Assembly: GCA_946479435.1 (NCBI GenBank)
Contig: CAMLFX010000058.1
Coordinates: 1-20,160 of the forward strand
Reading direction: 5' to 3'
Source: an uncultured Sphingobacteriales bacterium
GTDB lineage: Bacteria; Bacteroidota; Bacteroidia; Chitinophagales; Chitinophagaceae
DNA length: 20,160 nt
Shown here: piece by piece, positions 12,581 through 20,005 of the stretch
Position numbering within the stretch: the stretch's first letter is position 1
How the letters are laid out: each line of letters begins with the position of its first letter
Made by a program: the position numbers and the translations under genes
Notes under the pieces: model-generated
Told to the model about the DNA's origin: nothing
Databases searched by the model: none
The model's input: only the letters and a program-made list of their open reading frames with translations

Positions 12581-13147
12581 TTATTTCACTTTTTTCCAGT
12601 GACCTACATTATGCGATTCTCCACCGTTTCCTGTGCTTCCTGAAACACCTCTGAAATTATTAGTAAAACGAAGGCTATCACCATAAAAAGTATATTCAGG
12701 ATAATTCCCGCTTACGTTAGGGATACTAAACACCTTTTCATTTCCAAATGTTTTTATATCGATGTAAAAATACTGCATACTACCCTCAATATTATATTTA
12801 CTTGACACGTAGTCGCCTGATGAAGGATCAAGATAAGTATGTACCATTGCGATAACTTCACCTTCCCCATAGCGATAAACCTTTACATGCGACCTGACAA
12901 GTGTATCCAGGATCAATGTTCTGTTGCTATAATTAGTAATTGAATATCTTGTATAGTGCTCAATCCCATCATAAACACCAAAAAGACTTTGCATCGGATC
13001 TTTTATTACAGTATCTACAACTACAGTATCGGCAGTATCAACCTGTGGAGAAGGAACTATGGCAACAGGCTCTTTTTTACTACAACTGAGTAAAAGGCAA
13101 AGTGCACCTGATGCGGTAATTGTAAAAAGTGATCGCAGGGTGGGCAT
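12581..13147 (-). CDS. Lipoprotein of unknown function (paralogue of the adjacent lipoprotein)
   Basis: A 188-residue lipoprotein with lipobox LLSC (Cys22) followed by SKKEP and a Val/Asp/Thr-rich linker (about 30-50). The domain starts with DPMQSLFGVYDGIEHYTRY, which resembles DPIKNTIGNYLGSLHVYKY in the upstream neighbour; this and the matching Cys22 layout make the pair paralogous. Later strands include YGEGEVIAMVHTYLD and YTFYGDSLRFTNNF, and the protein ends GHWKKVK. I do not know the family; a small beta-rich domain is likely. Its stop codon directly abuts the stop of the convergent plus-strand gene (12580/12581), so no terminator fits between them. A weak -7-like TACCCTTG is at 13161-13168. 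Confidence 0.75.
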   Translation of the reverse strand: MPTLRSLFTITASGALCLLLSCSKKEPVAIVPSPQVDTADTVVVDTVIKDPMQSLFGVYDGIEHYTRYSITNYSNRTLILDTLVRSHVKVYRYGEGEVIAMVHTYLDPSSGDYVSSKYNIEGSMQYFYIDIKTFGNEKVFSIPNVSGNYPEYTFYGDSLRFTNNFRGVSGSTGNGGESHNVGHWKKVK

Positions 13148-13178
13148 GATATAGGTGTTACAAGGGTATCAGATCCGG

Positions 13179-13709
13179 TCAATTAGATTGTTTGTACCAA
13201 GTGCCTTCTGTGCCTGAGGTAGTGATAGTACCCTTAGCCTTATCTTTTATAATGGTACGGTCGAAGTAGTCAACATATCTTTCTTTGGCATGAAACACCA
13301 CGTATTTACGGTTCTCTTCATCGTCGGCAAAATTGGTCACATAATCTTTAAAATCCATTGCGAAGAAAATACTGCCATCCGCCTCCCATAACAGGTGGTT
13401 GCTTTCAGGGTTGGTTATTTTCAGTTGCGAATCGTAAGTAACATCGGCACTATCCAGCATTTTACCGGCAGTATTCCGCACATATTTATATACATGCAGC
13501 GAGCCTAAATAATTGCCTATGGTGTTTTTAATCGGGTCGGGGTCAAGCGGAGTAGAAGTATCTACCGGGCTTGGGGTAGGAGGAGTAGGTGTTGTTGTAC
13601 TGCCGGTGTTGGAGGAGGTATCAGGCTTGGTTTCCTCTTTTTTGCAGCTTGCAATAGCGAGTATAAAACAAAAACCAAGCAGGGATAAAAAATAGGGATT
13701 ACGTTTCAT
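13179..13709 (-). CDS. Lipoprotein of unknown function (paralogue of the adjacent lipoprotein)
   Basis: A 176-residue lipoprotein with lipobox IASC (Cys22) followed by KKEE, a Thr/Pro/Ser-rich linker (about 28-55), then DPIKNTIGNYLGSLHVYKYVRN and a beta-rich domain with SADVTYDSQLKIT, GSIFFAMDFKDYV, KYVVFHAKERYVDYFDRTII and a C-terminal GTWYKQSN. ATG 13709 (MKRNPYF) is chosen because the longer frame lacks signal character. The -7-like TATCTTTA (13714-13721) lies just before it. It precedes its paralogue by 31 bp in the same direction, so co-transcription is likely. The periplasm-facing or surface role is unknown. Confidence 0.75.
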   Translation of the reverse strand: MKRNPYFLSLLGFCFILAIASCKKEETKPDTSSNTGSTTTPTPPTPSPVDTSTPLDPDPIKNTIGNYLGSLHVYKYVRNTAGKMLDSADVTYDSQLKITNPESNHLLWEADGSIFFAMDFKDYVTNFADDEENRKYVVFHAKERYVDYFDRTIIKDKAKGTITTSGTEGTWYKQSN

Positions 13710-13713
13710 GGCG

Positions 13714-13721
13714 TAAAGATA
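13714..13721 (-). promoter_or_regulatory. Candidate -7 box (TATCTTTA) of the lipoprotein pair
   Basis: On the minus strand TATCTTTA matches TAnnTTTG except at the last base and ends 4 bp before ATG 13709. If used, the message would be nearly leaderless. Confidence 0.3.
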
Positions 13722-13802
13722 TGTGAAGTATGTACATTTCCATGCAGCATAAGTCACACATCTGTAAAGCCTAATAAATTTTAATACTATTTTAAAGGGC
13801 AA

Positions 13803-13991
13803 CTAACCCATCAGGTGCAGCCAGTTACGTATCTCTTTTTTAGTTTTCCCAAGTTTAGTTTGCAGGCGTTTCAGCAGCTCTTCTTCTTCCCCAGCCTTAT
13901 ATTCAAGGTCTTCATCTTTTATATCGGGGTGCTCCTGTTTTATTTTCATTCTTGCTTCCTGCCATTGCTGCTCAAAATTGCGGTTATCCAT
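13803..13991 (-). CDS. Small CsbD-like stress-type protein
   Basis: A 62-residue, highly charged, probably helical protein without signal peptide. The layout (Trp10 in QQWQEAR, IKQEHPDIKDEDLEY, then GEEEELLKRLQTKLGKTKKEIRNWL) resembles CsbD-type general-stress proteins: a short N-terminal helix with a Trp, an acidic LxxxDL motif, and a C-terminal helix pair ending in W. Members are small, abundant under stress in some bacteria, and of unknown biochemical role. It is a free-standing gene between the lipoprotein pair and the T9SS cargo pair, all on the same strand. The family assignment is by pattern and moderate. Confidence 0.65.
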   Translation of the reverse strand: MDNRNFEQQWQEARMKIKQEHPDIKDEDLEYKAGEEEELLKRLQTKLGKTKKEIRNWLHLMG

Positions 13992-14052
13992 AGTTTATCA
14001 TTTTATAAACTAATAAAGTAAAAAACCGTACCTGTAAACCGATTCGCAGGTT

Positions 14053-14940
14053 TTATTCTTTAATGATTTTACGCACTTCAGTGCTGCCACCCATAAGTTG
14101 CGCTTTCAGAATATATACTCCCTGTGGTAAATTAACAGTAAGAATATTATCACCCGAAGGTAAGTGCTCTGTTGCGTACACTACTTTGCCGGTCATATCT
14201 GTAACAACCAGTTTTTCAATACCAATAGAAGTAATGTGCAGGGTGTTACCAGTAAGGGGGTTGGGGTAGATGTTGAAAGCTGACTTTGTTTGTGTTAATA
14301 TTTCTTCCATTGAATTAGGTATGCAGGATGCCTCTTCGTTGGCAACAAAATTATATGCCACCCAATGACTATAATAGTATTTTGCTTGTGTAGGAAAGCC
14401 AAAGCTAAACCGACCACCGAATAGCCCTTTATTACCGCCAATACCCCATACCCATTCATTGTAACCATTGGCGAACAAATACCTTTTTACAATTGCTCCG
14501 TTCGATAAAGTGATATTGTCTATGCCAGTAACTGTCTTAGCCTCGTTTTTCCAATCTAAACTATCACCTACCTTCAAATCGAACTTATACAAAATACTTT
14601 CTGTGCCAAGCGGGTGCTTACAAATAAAATCAGGCGTATATGTCCAATCTGATACATCCATTTCTTTTAATCTCAGAAAAAAAACGGTATCGGAAGATAC
14701 TCTTATAGCTCCTAAAGTTTGATTATAGTAATTCAGCTTGTGATATAATATATTGTTGATAACTGTATCGCTGTTTATGAAAAACGAATGATATGCGTAA
14801 ACATATACGCCATGTCCTGTTCCCAGCCTTTCACTCTCGCACCAACTTGTGCCTTGTTTATAAAAATCATCCAGTTGTATTTGAGCTTTTATTGAATGAG
14901 CGGCAAATATGAGCATGCTAAATATGACTATCTTTTTCAT
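14053..14940 (-). CDS. T9SS-exported protein of unknown function (second of a tandem pair)
   Basis: A 295-residue protein. ATG 14940 (MKKIVIFS) opens a signal peptide ending SIKA before QIQLDDFY. The central region carries a template common to many Bacteroidota secreted proteins: SDTVINNILYHKL, DTVFFLRL, ESILYKFDLKVGDSLDW, IDNITLSNG, and an EWVWGIGG block. Residues about 220-295 are a type A T9SS sorting domain (IYPNPLTGN, VVTDMTGKVVY, LPQGVYILKAQL, RKIIKE). Export through the type IX system and surface attachment or release are expected. It follows its paralogue by 22 bp on the same strand, so the two are probably co-transcribed. No enzymatic motif is seen. Confidence 0.87.
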   Translation of the reverse strand: MKKIVIFSMLIFAAHSIKAQIQLDDFYKQGTSWCESERLGTGHGVYVYAYHSFFINSDTVINNILYHKLNYYNQTLGAIRVSSDTVFFLRLKEMDVSDWTYTPDFICKHPLGTESILYKFDLKVGDSLDWKNEAKTVTGIDNITLSNGAIVKRYLFANGYNEWVWGIGGNKGLFGGRFSFGFPTQAKYYYSHWVAYNFVANEEASCIPNSMEEILTQTKSAFNIYPNPLTGNTLHITSIGIEKLVVTDMTGKVVYATEHLPSGDNILTVNLPQGVYILKAQLMGGSTEVRKIIKE

Positions 14941-14962
14941 AGAGTGTAATGGGTTAAATAAT

Positions 14963-15886
14963 TTACTGCTTAACGATTTTTTGCATTTTGATACTTCCAT
15001 CAGCCAACTGCGCTTTCAGTATATACATGCCTGGTGACAGGTCGATGTCAAGCGCAATATCACCGGAAGGTATGCCTGATGTTGCATATACTATTTTACC
15101 CGTAATATCAGCCAGGCTAAGCTTCTCTATACCAATGGAAGTAATATGCAGGGTGTTATCAGTAAAGGGGTTGGGATAGATGTTGAATTGGGATTTGGGA
15201 AGTTGGGTATTGTTAATACTTGTCGGGAAACACTCACTTGCGTAATAAGTAATAGGGTAAACACTATTATTAAAAGGTAATTCGACAAAGTTATACCCAA
15301 CGCTGTGGTTGGTGTACGCAACCATCGTCATAGAGCAAGGGCAATAAGACATAAACGAAGAAAACAAGCTCATAGTACCTCCCAGACCTTCTATCCATTC
15401 GCGCGACCCTGCAAAATAATATCCCCGTACCGGTTGGCCATTTGAGAGATACACAGTATCGATCTTTGTAACTGTTTTATGAGCAGACTTCCAGTCAAGA
15501 CTATCACCTACCTGCAAATTAAATTTGTAGAGTATGGTTTCGGTATTTAGTGGTGTATGTTGAAATGTTTGTATGTAATTTTCAATAGTATCATTACCAT
15601 AATCGTAAGTACGAACAAAAAACACCGTATCGTTTGACACACGAATACCACCTTTCATATCACTCGAATAATCCATGAGGAACTTATGATAAGTATGGCC
15701 ATTAAATACGGTGTCATCGCCTATCTCGTAATGCGGATGCGAGCCCCAGTTCACACCATGACCTGTTTCGTGCAGTTCCAACTGACACCAGGTAGCACCC
15801 TTGGTATAAAAATCATCAAGTTGCAATTGTGCATTAGCAGTAATGGCAAATGAAATAAACAGCAATAATTGGGATAATCGTTTCAT
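14963..15886 (-). CDS. T9SS-exported protein of unknown function (first of a tandem pair)
   Basis: A 307-residue paralogue of the next gene. ATG 15886 (MKRLSQLL) starts a signal peptide ending TANA before QLQLDDFY. Shared landmarks are GHGVNWGSHPHY, GDDTVFNGHTYHKF, DTVFFVRTY, ETILYKFNLQVGDSLDWK, IDTVYLSNG and EWIEGLGG. A Cys-containing insert SYCPCSMT is specific to this copy. The C-terminal type A sorting domain (about 232-307: IYPNPFTDN, ADITGKIVY, LSPGMYILKAQL, KIVKQ) is close to that of its neighbour in protein and DNA. A candidate promoter (TTG, 20-nt gap, CATATTTG) lies upstream. The function beyond secretion is unknown. Confidence 0.87.
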   Translation of the reverse strand: MKRLSQLLLFISFAITANAQLQLDDFYTKGATWCQLELHETGHGVNWGSHPHYEIGDDTVFNGHTYHKFLMDYSSDMKGGIRVSNDTVFFVRTYDYGNDTIENYIQTFQHTPLNTETILYKFNLQVGDSLDWKSAHKTVTKIDTVYLSNGQPVRGYYFAGSREWIEGLGGTMSLFSSFMSYCPCSMTMVAYTNHSVGYNFVELPFNNSVYPITYYASECFPTSINNTQLPKSQFNIYPNPFTDNTLHITSIGIEKLSLADITGKIVYATSGIPSGDIALDIDLSPGMYILKAQLADGSIKMQKIVKQ

Positions 15887-15918
15887 AGGTCTGGTGGTTG
15901 GGCTTATACAGTTACGCA

Positions 15919-15949
15919 CAAATATGATGCTAAATTTCATACTTGTCAA
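15919..15949 (-). promoter_or_regulatory. Candidate promoter of the T9SS cargo pair
   Basis: On the minus strand TTG (15949-15947), a 20-nt gap and CATATTTG (15926-15919) give Bacteroidota-like spacing, with one mismatch to TAnnTTTG. It lies 32 bp before ATG 15886. Confidence 0.4.
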
Positions 15950-15962
15950 TACCCTTAATACA

Positions 15963-15992
15963 AAACGAGCGATACTAGTGTACCGCTCGTTT
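15963..15992 (-). terminator. Terminator of the aldehyde dehydrogenase gene
   Basis: AAACGAGCG (15963-15971) pairs perfectly with CGCTCGTTT (15984-15992); a short inner pairing is possible in the 12-nt loop. On the minus strand the stem is followed by TGTATT. It sits 20 bp after the stop at 16013 and before the promoter of the T9SS cargo pair. Confidence 0.8.
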
Positions 15993-16012
15993 CTATTATT
16001 ACAATTGTATGA

Positions 16013-17545
16013 CTATACATGGAATTTGATACCCTGCGCCAATGGTAACTGGTCGCTCCAGTTGATGGTATTGGTTTGGCGGCGCATGTATGCTTTCCAG
16101 CTATCGGAACCACTTTCGCGGCCACCACCTGTTTCTTTTTCACCACCAAATGCACCACCTATCTCGGCGCCGCTGGTACCGATGTTTACGTTAGCTATAC
16201 CACAGTCGCTACCCAGGTGCGAGAGGAATGTTTCCGCTTCGCGCATGTTCAGCGTCATAATGCTTGAAGATAAACCTTGCGGTACACCATTCTGCATAGC
16301 GATCGCTTCATCCAGTGTGCTGTACTTCATTATGTACAGTATAGGCGCAAAGGTTTCATGTTGCACAATAGCCATATCGTTGGTTGCTTCATACACGCAT
16401 GGTTTTACATAGCAACCGCTTTCATAGCCCTTACCTTCCAGTACACCACCCGCTACCACTACTTTACCACCCTCTTTCTTCAGGGCAGCAATAGCATCCA
16501 GGTAGTTTTGCACGGCATCTTTATCTATCAGCGGACCTACGTGGTTGTTCTCATCCAGCGGATCGCCAATACTTAGTTGTTTGTAGGCAGCTACCAGTTT
16601 CTTCTTAAATGCATCGTACACATTCTCGTGTATAATAAGACGGCGTGTAGTGGTGCAACGCTGACCCGCAGTACCTACCGCACCAAATATAGCAGCACGT
16701 AGCGCGATGTTCATATCGGCATGCTCCGATACTATGATGGCGTTGTTGCCACCCAGCTCCAGCAGGCTTTTGCCCAGGCGGCTACCTACAGCGGCTGCTA
16801 CGGCTTTACCCATGCGGGTACTACCTGTAGCCGATATCAACGGTACGCGCGTATCGTTGCTCATCCATTCGCCGGTATCACGGCCACCTATTACCAGGCC
16901 GCAAACACCTTCCGGCACTTTGTTGGCCCTGAATACTTCGGTTATTATATTCTGACAGGCAATAGCCGTCATCGGTGTTTTTTCAGATGGCTTCCAAACA
17001 CAGGTATTACCACATATCCATGCTATAAAGCTGTTCCAGCTCCACACGGCAACGGGGAAGTTGAACGCACTAATGATACCTACAACGCCCAATGGGTGCC
17101 ATTGCTCGTACATACGGTGCATAGGGCGCTCGCTGTGCATGGTAAGGCCATATAACTGGCGAGAAAGGCCTACTGCGAAATCGGCAATGTCAATCATCTC
17201 CTGTACTTCACCATAACCTTCCTGCAGGCTTTTACCCATTTCGTAAGAAACAAGACGGCCCAGCGCTTCTTTATTTTTACGTAAAGCCTCGCCTATCTGG
17301 CGTACTACTTCGCCACGGCGCGGTGCAGGCCACATACGCCATTCAGGGAAAGCAGCTTCTGCCTGGCTAATAACCGCATCGTAGGTTTTGCGGTTCACAC
17401 CACGTACCGATGCTATCAGCTTACCATCAACCGGCGAATAAGAATCTATTTTACCATCGCCGGCCTTCAGCCATTTGGTACCTGTAGATGCACCTTCATT
17501 TACTTTATCTATACCGAGGGTATCGAGCACTTTACTCAGTTTCAT
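16013..17545 (-). CDS. ALDH7-type aldehyde dehydrogenase (antiquitin-like, probable alpha-aminoadipic semialdehyde dehydrogenase)
   Basis: A 510-residue NAD(P)-dependent aldehyde dehydrogenase of the antiquitin branch. Catalytic residues are in place: Asn162 in FNFPV, Glu263 in LELGG and Cys297 in GQRCTT. The cofactor loop GSTRMG is at 241-246. The C-terminal blocks NVNIGTSGAEIGGAFGGEKETGGGRESGSDSWKAYMRR are characteristic of ALDH7, whose members oxidise alpha-aminoadipic semialdehyde (piperideine-6-carboxylate) in lysine catabolism; the NIG in place of the usual NIP is a small difference. Length is normal for the family. It is cytoplasmic and has its own -7 box and terminator, so it is a single-gene unit. 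No other lysine-degradation gene is in view, so the exact substrate is inferred. Confidence 0.92.
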   Translation of the reverse strand: MKLSKVLDTLGIDKVNEGASTGTKWLKAGDGKIDSYSPVDGKLIASVRGVNRKTYDAVISQAEAAFPEWRMWPAPRRGEVVRQIGEALRKNKEALGRLVSYEMGKSLQEGYGEVQEMIDIADFAVGLSRQLYGLTMHSERPMHRMYEQWHPLGVVGIISAFNFPVAVWSWNSFIAWICGNTCVWKPSEKTPMTAIACQNIITEVFRANKVPEGVCGLVIGGRDTGEWMSNDTRVPLISATGSTRMGKAVAAAVGSRLGKSLLELGGNNAIIVSEHADMNIALRAAIFGAVGTAGQRCTTTRRLIIHENVYDAFKKKLVAAYKQLSIGDPLDENNHVGPLIDKDAVQNYLDAIAALKKEGGKVVVAGGVLEGKGYESGCYVKPCVYEATNDMAIVQHETFAPILYIMKYSTLDEAIAMQNGVPQGLSSSIMTLNMREAETFLSHLGSDCGIANVNIGTSGAEIGGAFGGEKETGGGRESGSDSWKAYMRRQTNTINWSDQLPLAQGIKFHV

Positions 17546-17564
17546 ATAACGTTTTTAGGAAGTG

Positions 17565-17572
17565 CAAAAGTA
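17565..17572 (-). promoter_or_regulatory. -7 box (TACTTTTG) of the aldehyde dehydrogenase gene
   Basis: On the minus strand TACTTTTG matches TAnnTTTG exactly and ends 19 bp before ATG 17545. A TTG -33 element is not evident at the expected distance. Confidence 0.5.
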
Positions 17573-17614
17573 ACGAGAATTTATTTGGCAGGGTGATATA
17601 CACCAAAAGGCATA

Positions 17615-18184
17615 TTATATCTTCAAGCTAAGACCCACCATTACCGGTATACGTATCATTGCGGTACGAGCGTTTGTACTGCCGCCCATATAATTTATAA
17701 AATAACATTCGGCATTAGCTTCGGTAAAGAAATTAAACTTTTTACCTATGGGTACACTGTACCCTACCTGAATACCCAGCTGCAAGCCATTTTGCTTATA
17801 CTCGCCCACATAGGTACGTCCCTTCTGCGGCACAATAGTTAAACCCACATTTACACCGGTGTATACATATGATCCTGCAAAATTGAATTTTTTGTTTGCA
17901 TAAATATAGGTAGTGAAGAAATTATCATTGAAATGTGCTACATAGGATTTACTGGTAAACCCTTGCCTGCCGAAATTGAAGCCAAGCCCAAATTGGGCTT
18001 TCTTTCCGTCAGAGCCTAGCTGTATACCAGCCATAGCATAAAGGCCAGGCTTGGCGCCTCCATTAGAGTTGAATGGTGCTGAGCTGAAAGAAGGACCAGC
18101 CTTAATGCCTAATAATGCACCCTGGGCAAATACTTGCACCGACAAGATGCAGCAAACAGTTGTGATGAATAGTAGTTTTTTCAT
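17615..18184 (-). CDS. Outer-membrane beta-barrel protein (porin-family-like), second of a pair
   Basis: A 189-residue protein with a signal peptide (about 1-20, ending VFAQ) and a barrel of about eight alternating strands: LLGIKAGPSFS, GLYAMAGIQLG, KAQFGLGFNFG, SYVYTGVNVGLTIVP, GLQLGIQVGYSVPI, FNFFTEANAECYF and a C-terminal MIRIPVMVGLSLKI that ends in strand character, as in Bacteroidota outer-membrane barrels (OMP_b-brl group). The function is unknown; a small structural barrel or adhesin-like protein is possible. It lies 21 bp downstream of a longer barrel gene in the same direction, so they are probably co-transcribed. The two share the N-terminal pattern G-I/L-[KR]-[AG]-G. Confidence 0.8.
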   Translation of the reverse strand: MKKLLFITTVCCILSVQVFAQGALLGIKAGPSFSSAPFNSNGGAKPGLYAMAGIQLGSDGKKAQFGLGFNFGRQGFTSKSYVAHFNDNFFTTYIYANKKFNFAGSYVYTGVNVGLTIVPQKGRTYVGEYKQNGLQLGIQVGYSVPIGKKFNFFTEANAECYFINYMGGSTNARTAMIRIPVMVGLSLKI

Positions 18185-18205
18185 AAATAAAATAGCCAGC
18201 GTTCT

Positions 18206-18904
18206 TTAAAATGTATAATTGATACCAGCAGTCACAGGGAAATAAGCAATACCCCGCGTAGCAGATCGGGTTATAACACCTCCTTGCGGATGATATGAAT
18301 TCACGTACACATATTGCCTTGCAAGACGCAAACCAGCCTCGCCCTCTAAACTAAAATGTTTGTTGAGTTTGTAATTATATCCTATTTGCATGCCATATGT
18401 TATACATACTTTTTCAAAAAAATAGTTAGCCCCAAGAGGAAATTGCGTTGTACGTGGAGGCGTTGTGGAACTAAACTTAGTAGCAGATCTTGTATGGGGC
18501 AAATTTATTAAACCAGCATTTAACCCATAATAAATATAGGATCTTCGTAGCAGGCTCTTGTAATTTACGAATACAATAAACTGACTAAAACCCTGACGGG
18601 ATGAATAATTTATGGTACCAATCTTGTCGAAATTATCCTGGTAATTGTAATGCAAGCGACCGAGATCGTAAGATGCGCCGAATTGAAAGTGCTTTATATT
18701 GAACGCAGCTTTAATACCCACTATTCTATCAACGCCCCCGTTGAAATCGGTATGAATACGACCTGGGGCAGCACTGTTATCGCGCAACCTTAGTGGTGGA
18801 GTACTATAATTTAACCCACCACGCAGCCCAATTGAGAATTTCTGGGCACTAGCTGATGTGTACACGCAGCTTAATAAAACAAACGCAGTTAATAATTTTT
18901 TCAT
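18206..18904 (-). CDS. Outer-membrane beta-barrel protein (porin-family-like), first of a pair
   Basis: A 232-residue protein with a signal peptide (about 1-20, ending ASAQ) and repeated amphipathic strands: FSIGLRGGLNYS, IVGIKAAFNIKHFQFGASYDLG, GFSQFIVFVNYKSL, SYIYYGLNAGLINLP, VCITYGMQIGYNYKL, HFSLEGEAGLRLARQ and the ending FPVTAGINYTF, whose terminal Phe is typical of barrels folded by the BAM machinery. It is a paralogue-like partner of the following gene (21 bp gap). The strand segment SYIYYGLNAGL matches SYVYTGVNVGL there. The role is unknown. A 44-codon ORF ends 21 bp upstream on the same strand. Confidence 0.8.
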   Translation of the reverse strand: MKKLLTAFVLLSCVYTSASAQKFSIGLRGGLNYSTPPLRLRDNSAAPGRIHTDFNGGVDRIVGIKAAFNIKHFQFGASYDLGRLHYNYQDNFDKIGTINYSSRQGFSQFIVFVNYKSLLRRSYIYYGLNAGLINLPHTRSATKFSSTTPPRTTQFPLGANYFFEKVCITYGMQIGYNYKLNKHFSLEGEAGLRLARQYVYVNSYHPQGGVITRSATRGIAYFPVTAGINYTF

Positions 18905-18925
18905 TACTGAAGGATTGAGGGTTAT

Positions 18926-19060
18926 TTATATTGTAGGATTATAAGGATGCCTTATCAGATTGGTATTGCCTAAGGTAGCAGCATATAGTTGAGACGGTAG
19001 TGTGCTGCCTGCTAAATTTTGCGCATTTGGATACTGCACGGATAGATAGGGCTTGTTCAT
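18926..19060 (-). CDS. Possible small ORF (44 residues) upstream of the barrel genes
   Basis: On the minus strand an ATG at 19060 opens 44 codons (MNKPYLSVQYPNAQNL to HPYNPTI) ending in TAA at 18928-18926, 21 bp before the barrel gene. A -7-like TACTTTCA lies 5-12 bp upstream of the ATG. There is no signal peptide or known motif, and the composition (Asn, Pro, Leu, Tyr) is that of an ordinary protein. It could be a small gene, a remnant, or only the leader of the barrel operon. No similar frame is seen elsewhere in the window. Confidence 0.3.
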   Translation of the reverse strand: MNKPYLSVQYPNAQNLAGSTLPSQLYAATLGNTNLIRHPYNPTI

Positions 19061-19160
19061 AGTGTGAAAGTAATGCGCTATTTCATGACATCAAAATGAC
19101 AAATAATATATATAACTATTACGCTCATTAATGTACTTTACATTACAAATCAACCCTACT

Positions 19161-20003
19161 ATGAAATCGATGCTCACAGCTATCTTTATGCTAGTAGTAG
19201 TGCAAGCAGCTTCAGCACAAAAAGTGCGCATCAGCGACCCGACGAATAAGTGCGTCATAGCAAAATATATACCTCATCCATGTTATTGTACGCAGTTAAA
19301 TAATTGGTCTTACAATACTACTGTACAAATTGGCCCTTATACATATAGCAAATTGAAGGACAGTGATTTTTACATCCGTGAAGATACTACTGCCAACATG
19401 GTTTATTCAAAATATGGCAATCATCCTGAAGTATTGTTATATGACTATAATTGGAAAATAGGGGATACAGTTGTTGACCAGACGTACGTTAGAGAAATTG
19501 ATACTATTGAAGTGAATGGATTTAATCATAAAGTGTTTCATTTATATGATGGGAATGTATGGGGTACTATTATCGAAGGTTTTGGGAATATTGATTTCCC
19601 TTTTAGTTTAATGATTGGTAGTGTAGCTATAAGTAGCCATATTATATGTTTTTCAAATGCAGCTGGAACTCCAATAATTATAGATACAAGGCCAACACAA
19701 TACCACTGCTTTAACCTGACAGCATGTAAAACAGTTGGTGTCGCATCGATAGAAAGCAAAACAAAAGAGCTTACTATCTATCCGCAACCTGCACAAAAAG
19801 AGTTCACCATTCAACTGCCGGAAACACTAAATGGCCAACTTGCTATAACTAATAGTATAGGGCAAATAGTACATGTACACAATATAGAAAACGAACAAAC
19901 AATAAGGGTAAATAATCTTGCTTTGAATGCAGGCATTTATTATTACCGCATTAGCTGTAACACATGTACTGCCAATTATTCGGGTAAAATATTATTCGAA
20001 TAG
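19161..20003 (+). CDS. T9SS-exported protein of unknown function
   Basis: A 280-residue protein. ATG 19161 (MKSMLTAIF) gives a signal peptide ending ASAQ; the longer frame adds ten residues without purpose. The middle part shares the template of the pair at 14053-15886: YIREDTTANMVYSKY, EVLLYDYNWKIGDTV, REIDTIEVNGFNHKVFHLYDG and IIEGFGNID. Extra cysteines are clustered at PHPCYCTQ and later CFN, TACK. Residues about 202-280 are a type A T9SS sorting domain in a diverged form (IYPQPAQKEFTI, ITNSIGQIVH, LNAGIYYYRI, YSGKILFE). GC is low (about a third in sampled lines). Its stop is only 2 bp from the stop of the convergent gene at the window edge. Confidence 0.82.
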   Translation: MKSMLTAIFMLVVVQAASAQKVRISDPTNKCVIAKYIPHPCYCTQLNNWSYNTTVQIGPYTYSKLKDSDFYIREDTTANMVYSKYGNHPEVLLYDYNWKIGDTVVDQTYVREIDTIEVNGFNHKVFHLYDGNVWGTIIEGFGNIDFPFSLMIGSVAISSHIICFSNAAGTPIIIDTRPTQYHCFNLTACKTVGVASIESKTKELTIYPQPAQKEFTIQLPETLNGQLAITNSIGQIVHVHNIENEQTIRVNNLALNAGIYYYRISCNTCTANYSGKILFE

Positions 20004-20005
20004 CA

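Noticed and set aside
14029..14051. Hairpin between the CsbD-like gene and the T9SS cargo gene as a terminator
   Set aside because: Only a 5-bp stem (ACCTG/CAGGT) with a 12-nt loop can be drawn, too weak to list.
16721..17155. Plus-strand open frame of 144 codons inside the aldehyde dehydrogenase gene
   Set aside because: It lies fully within a well-supported ALDH gene on the other strand; its translation has no motif and an odd Tyr/Cys/His-rich composition.
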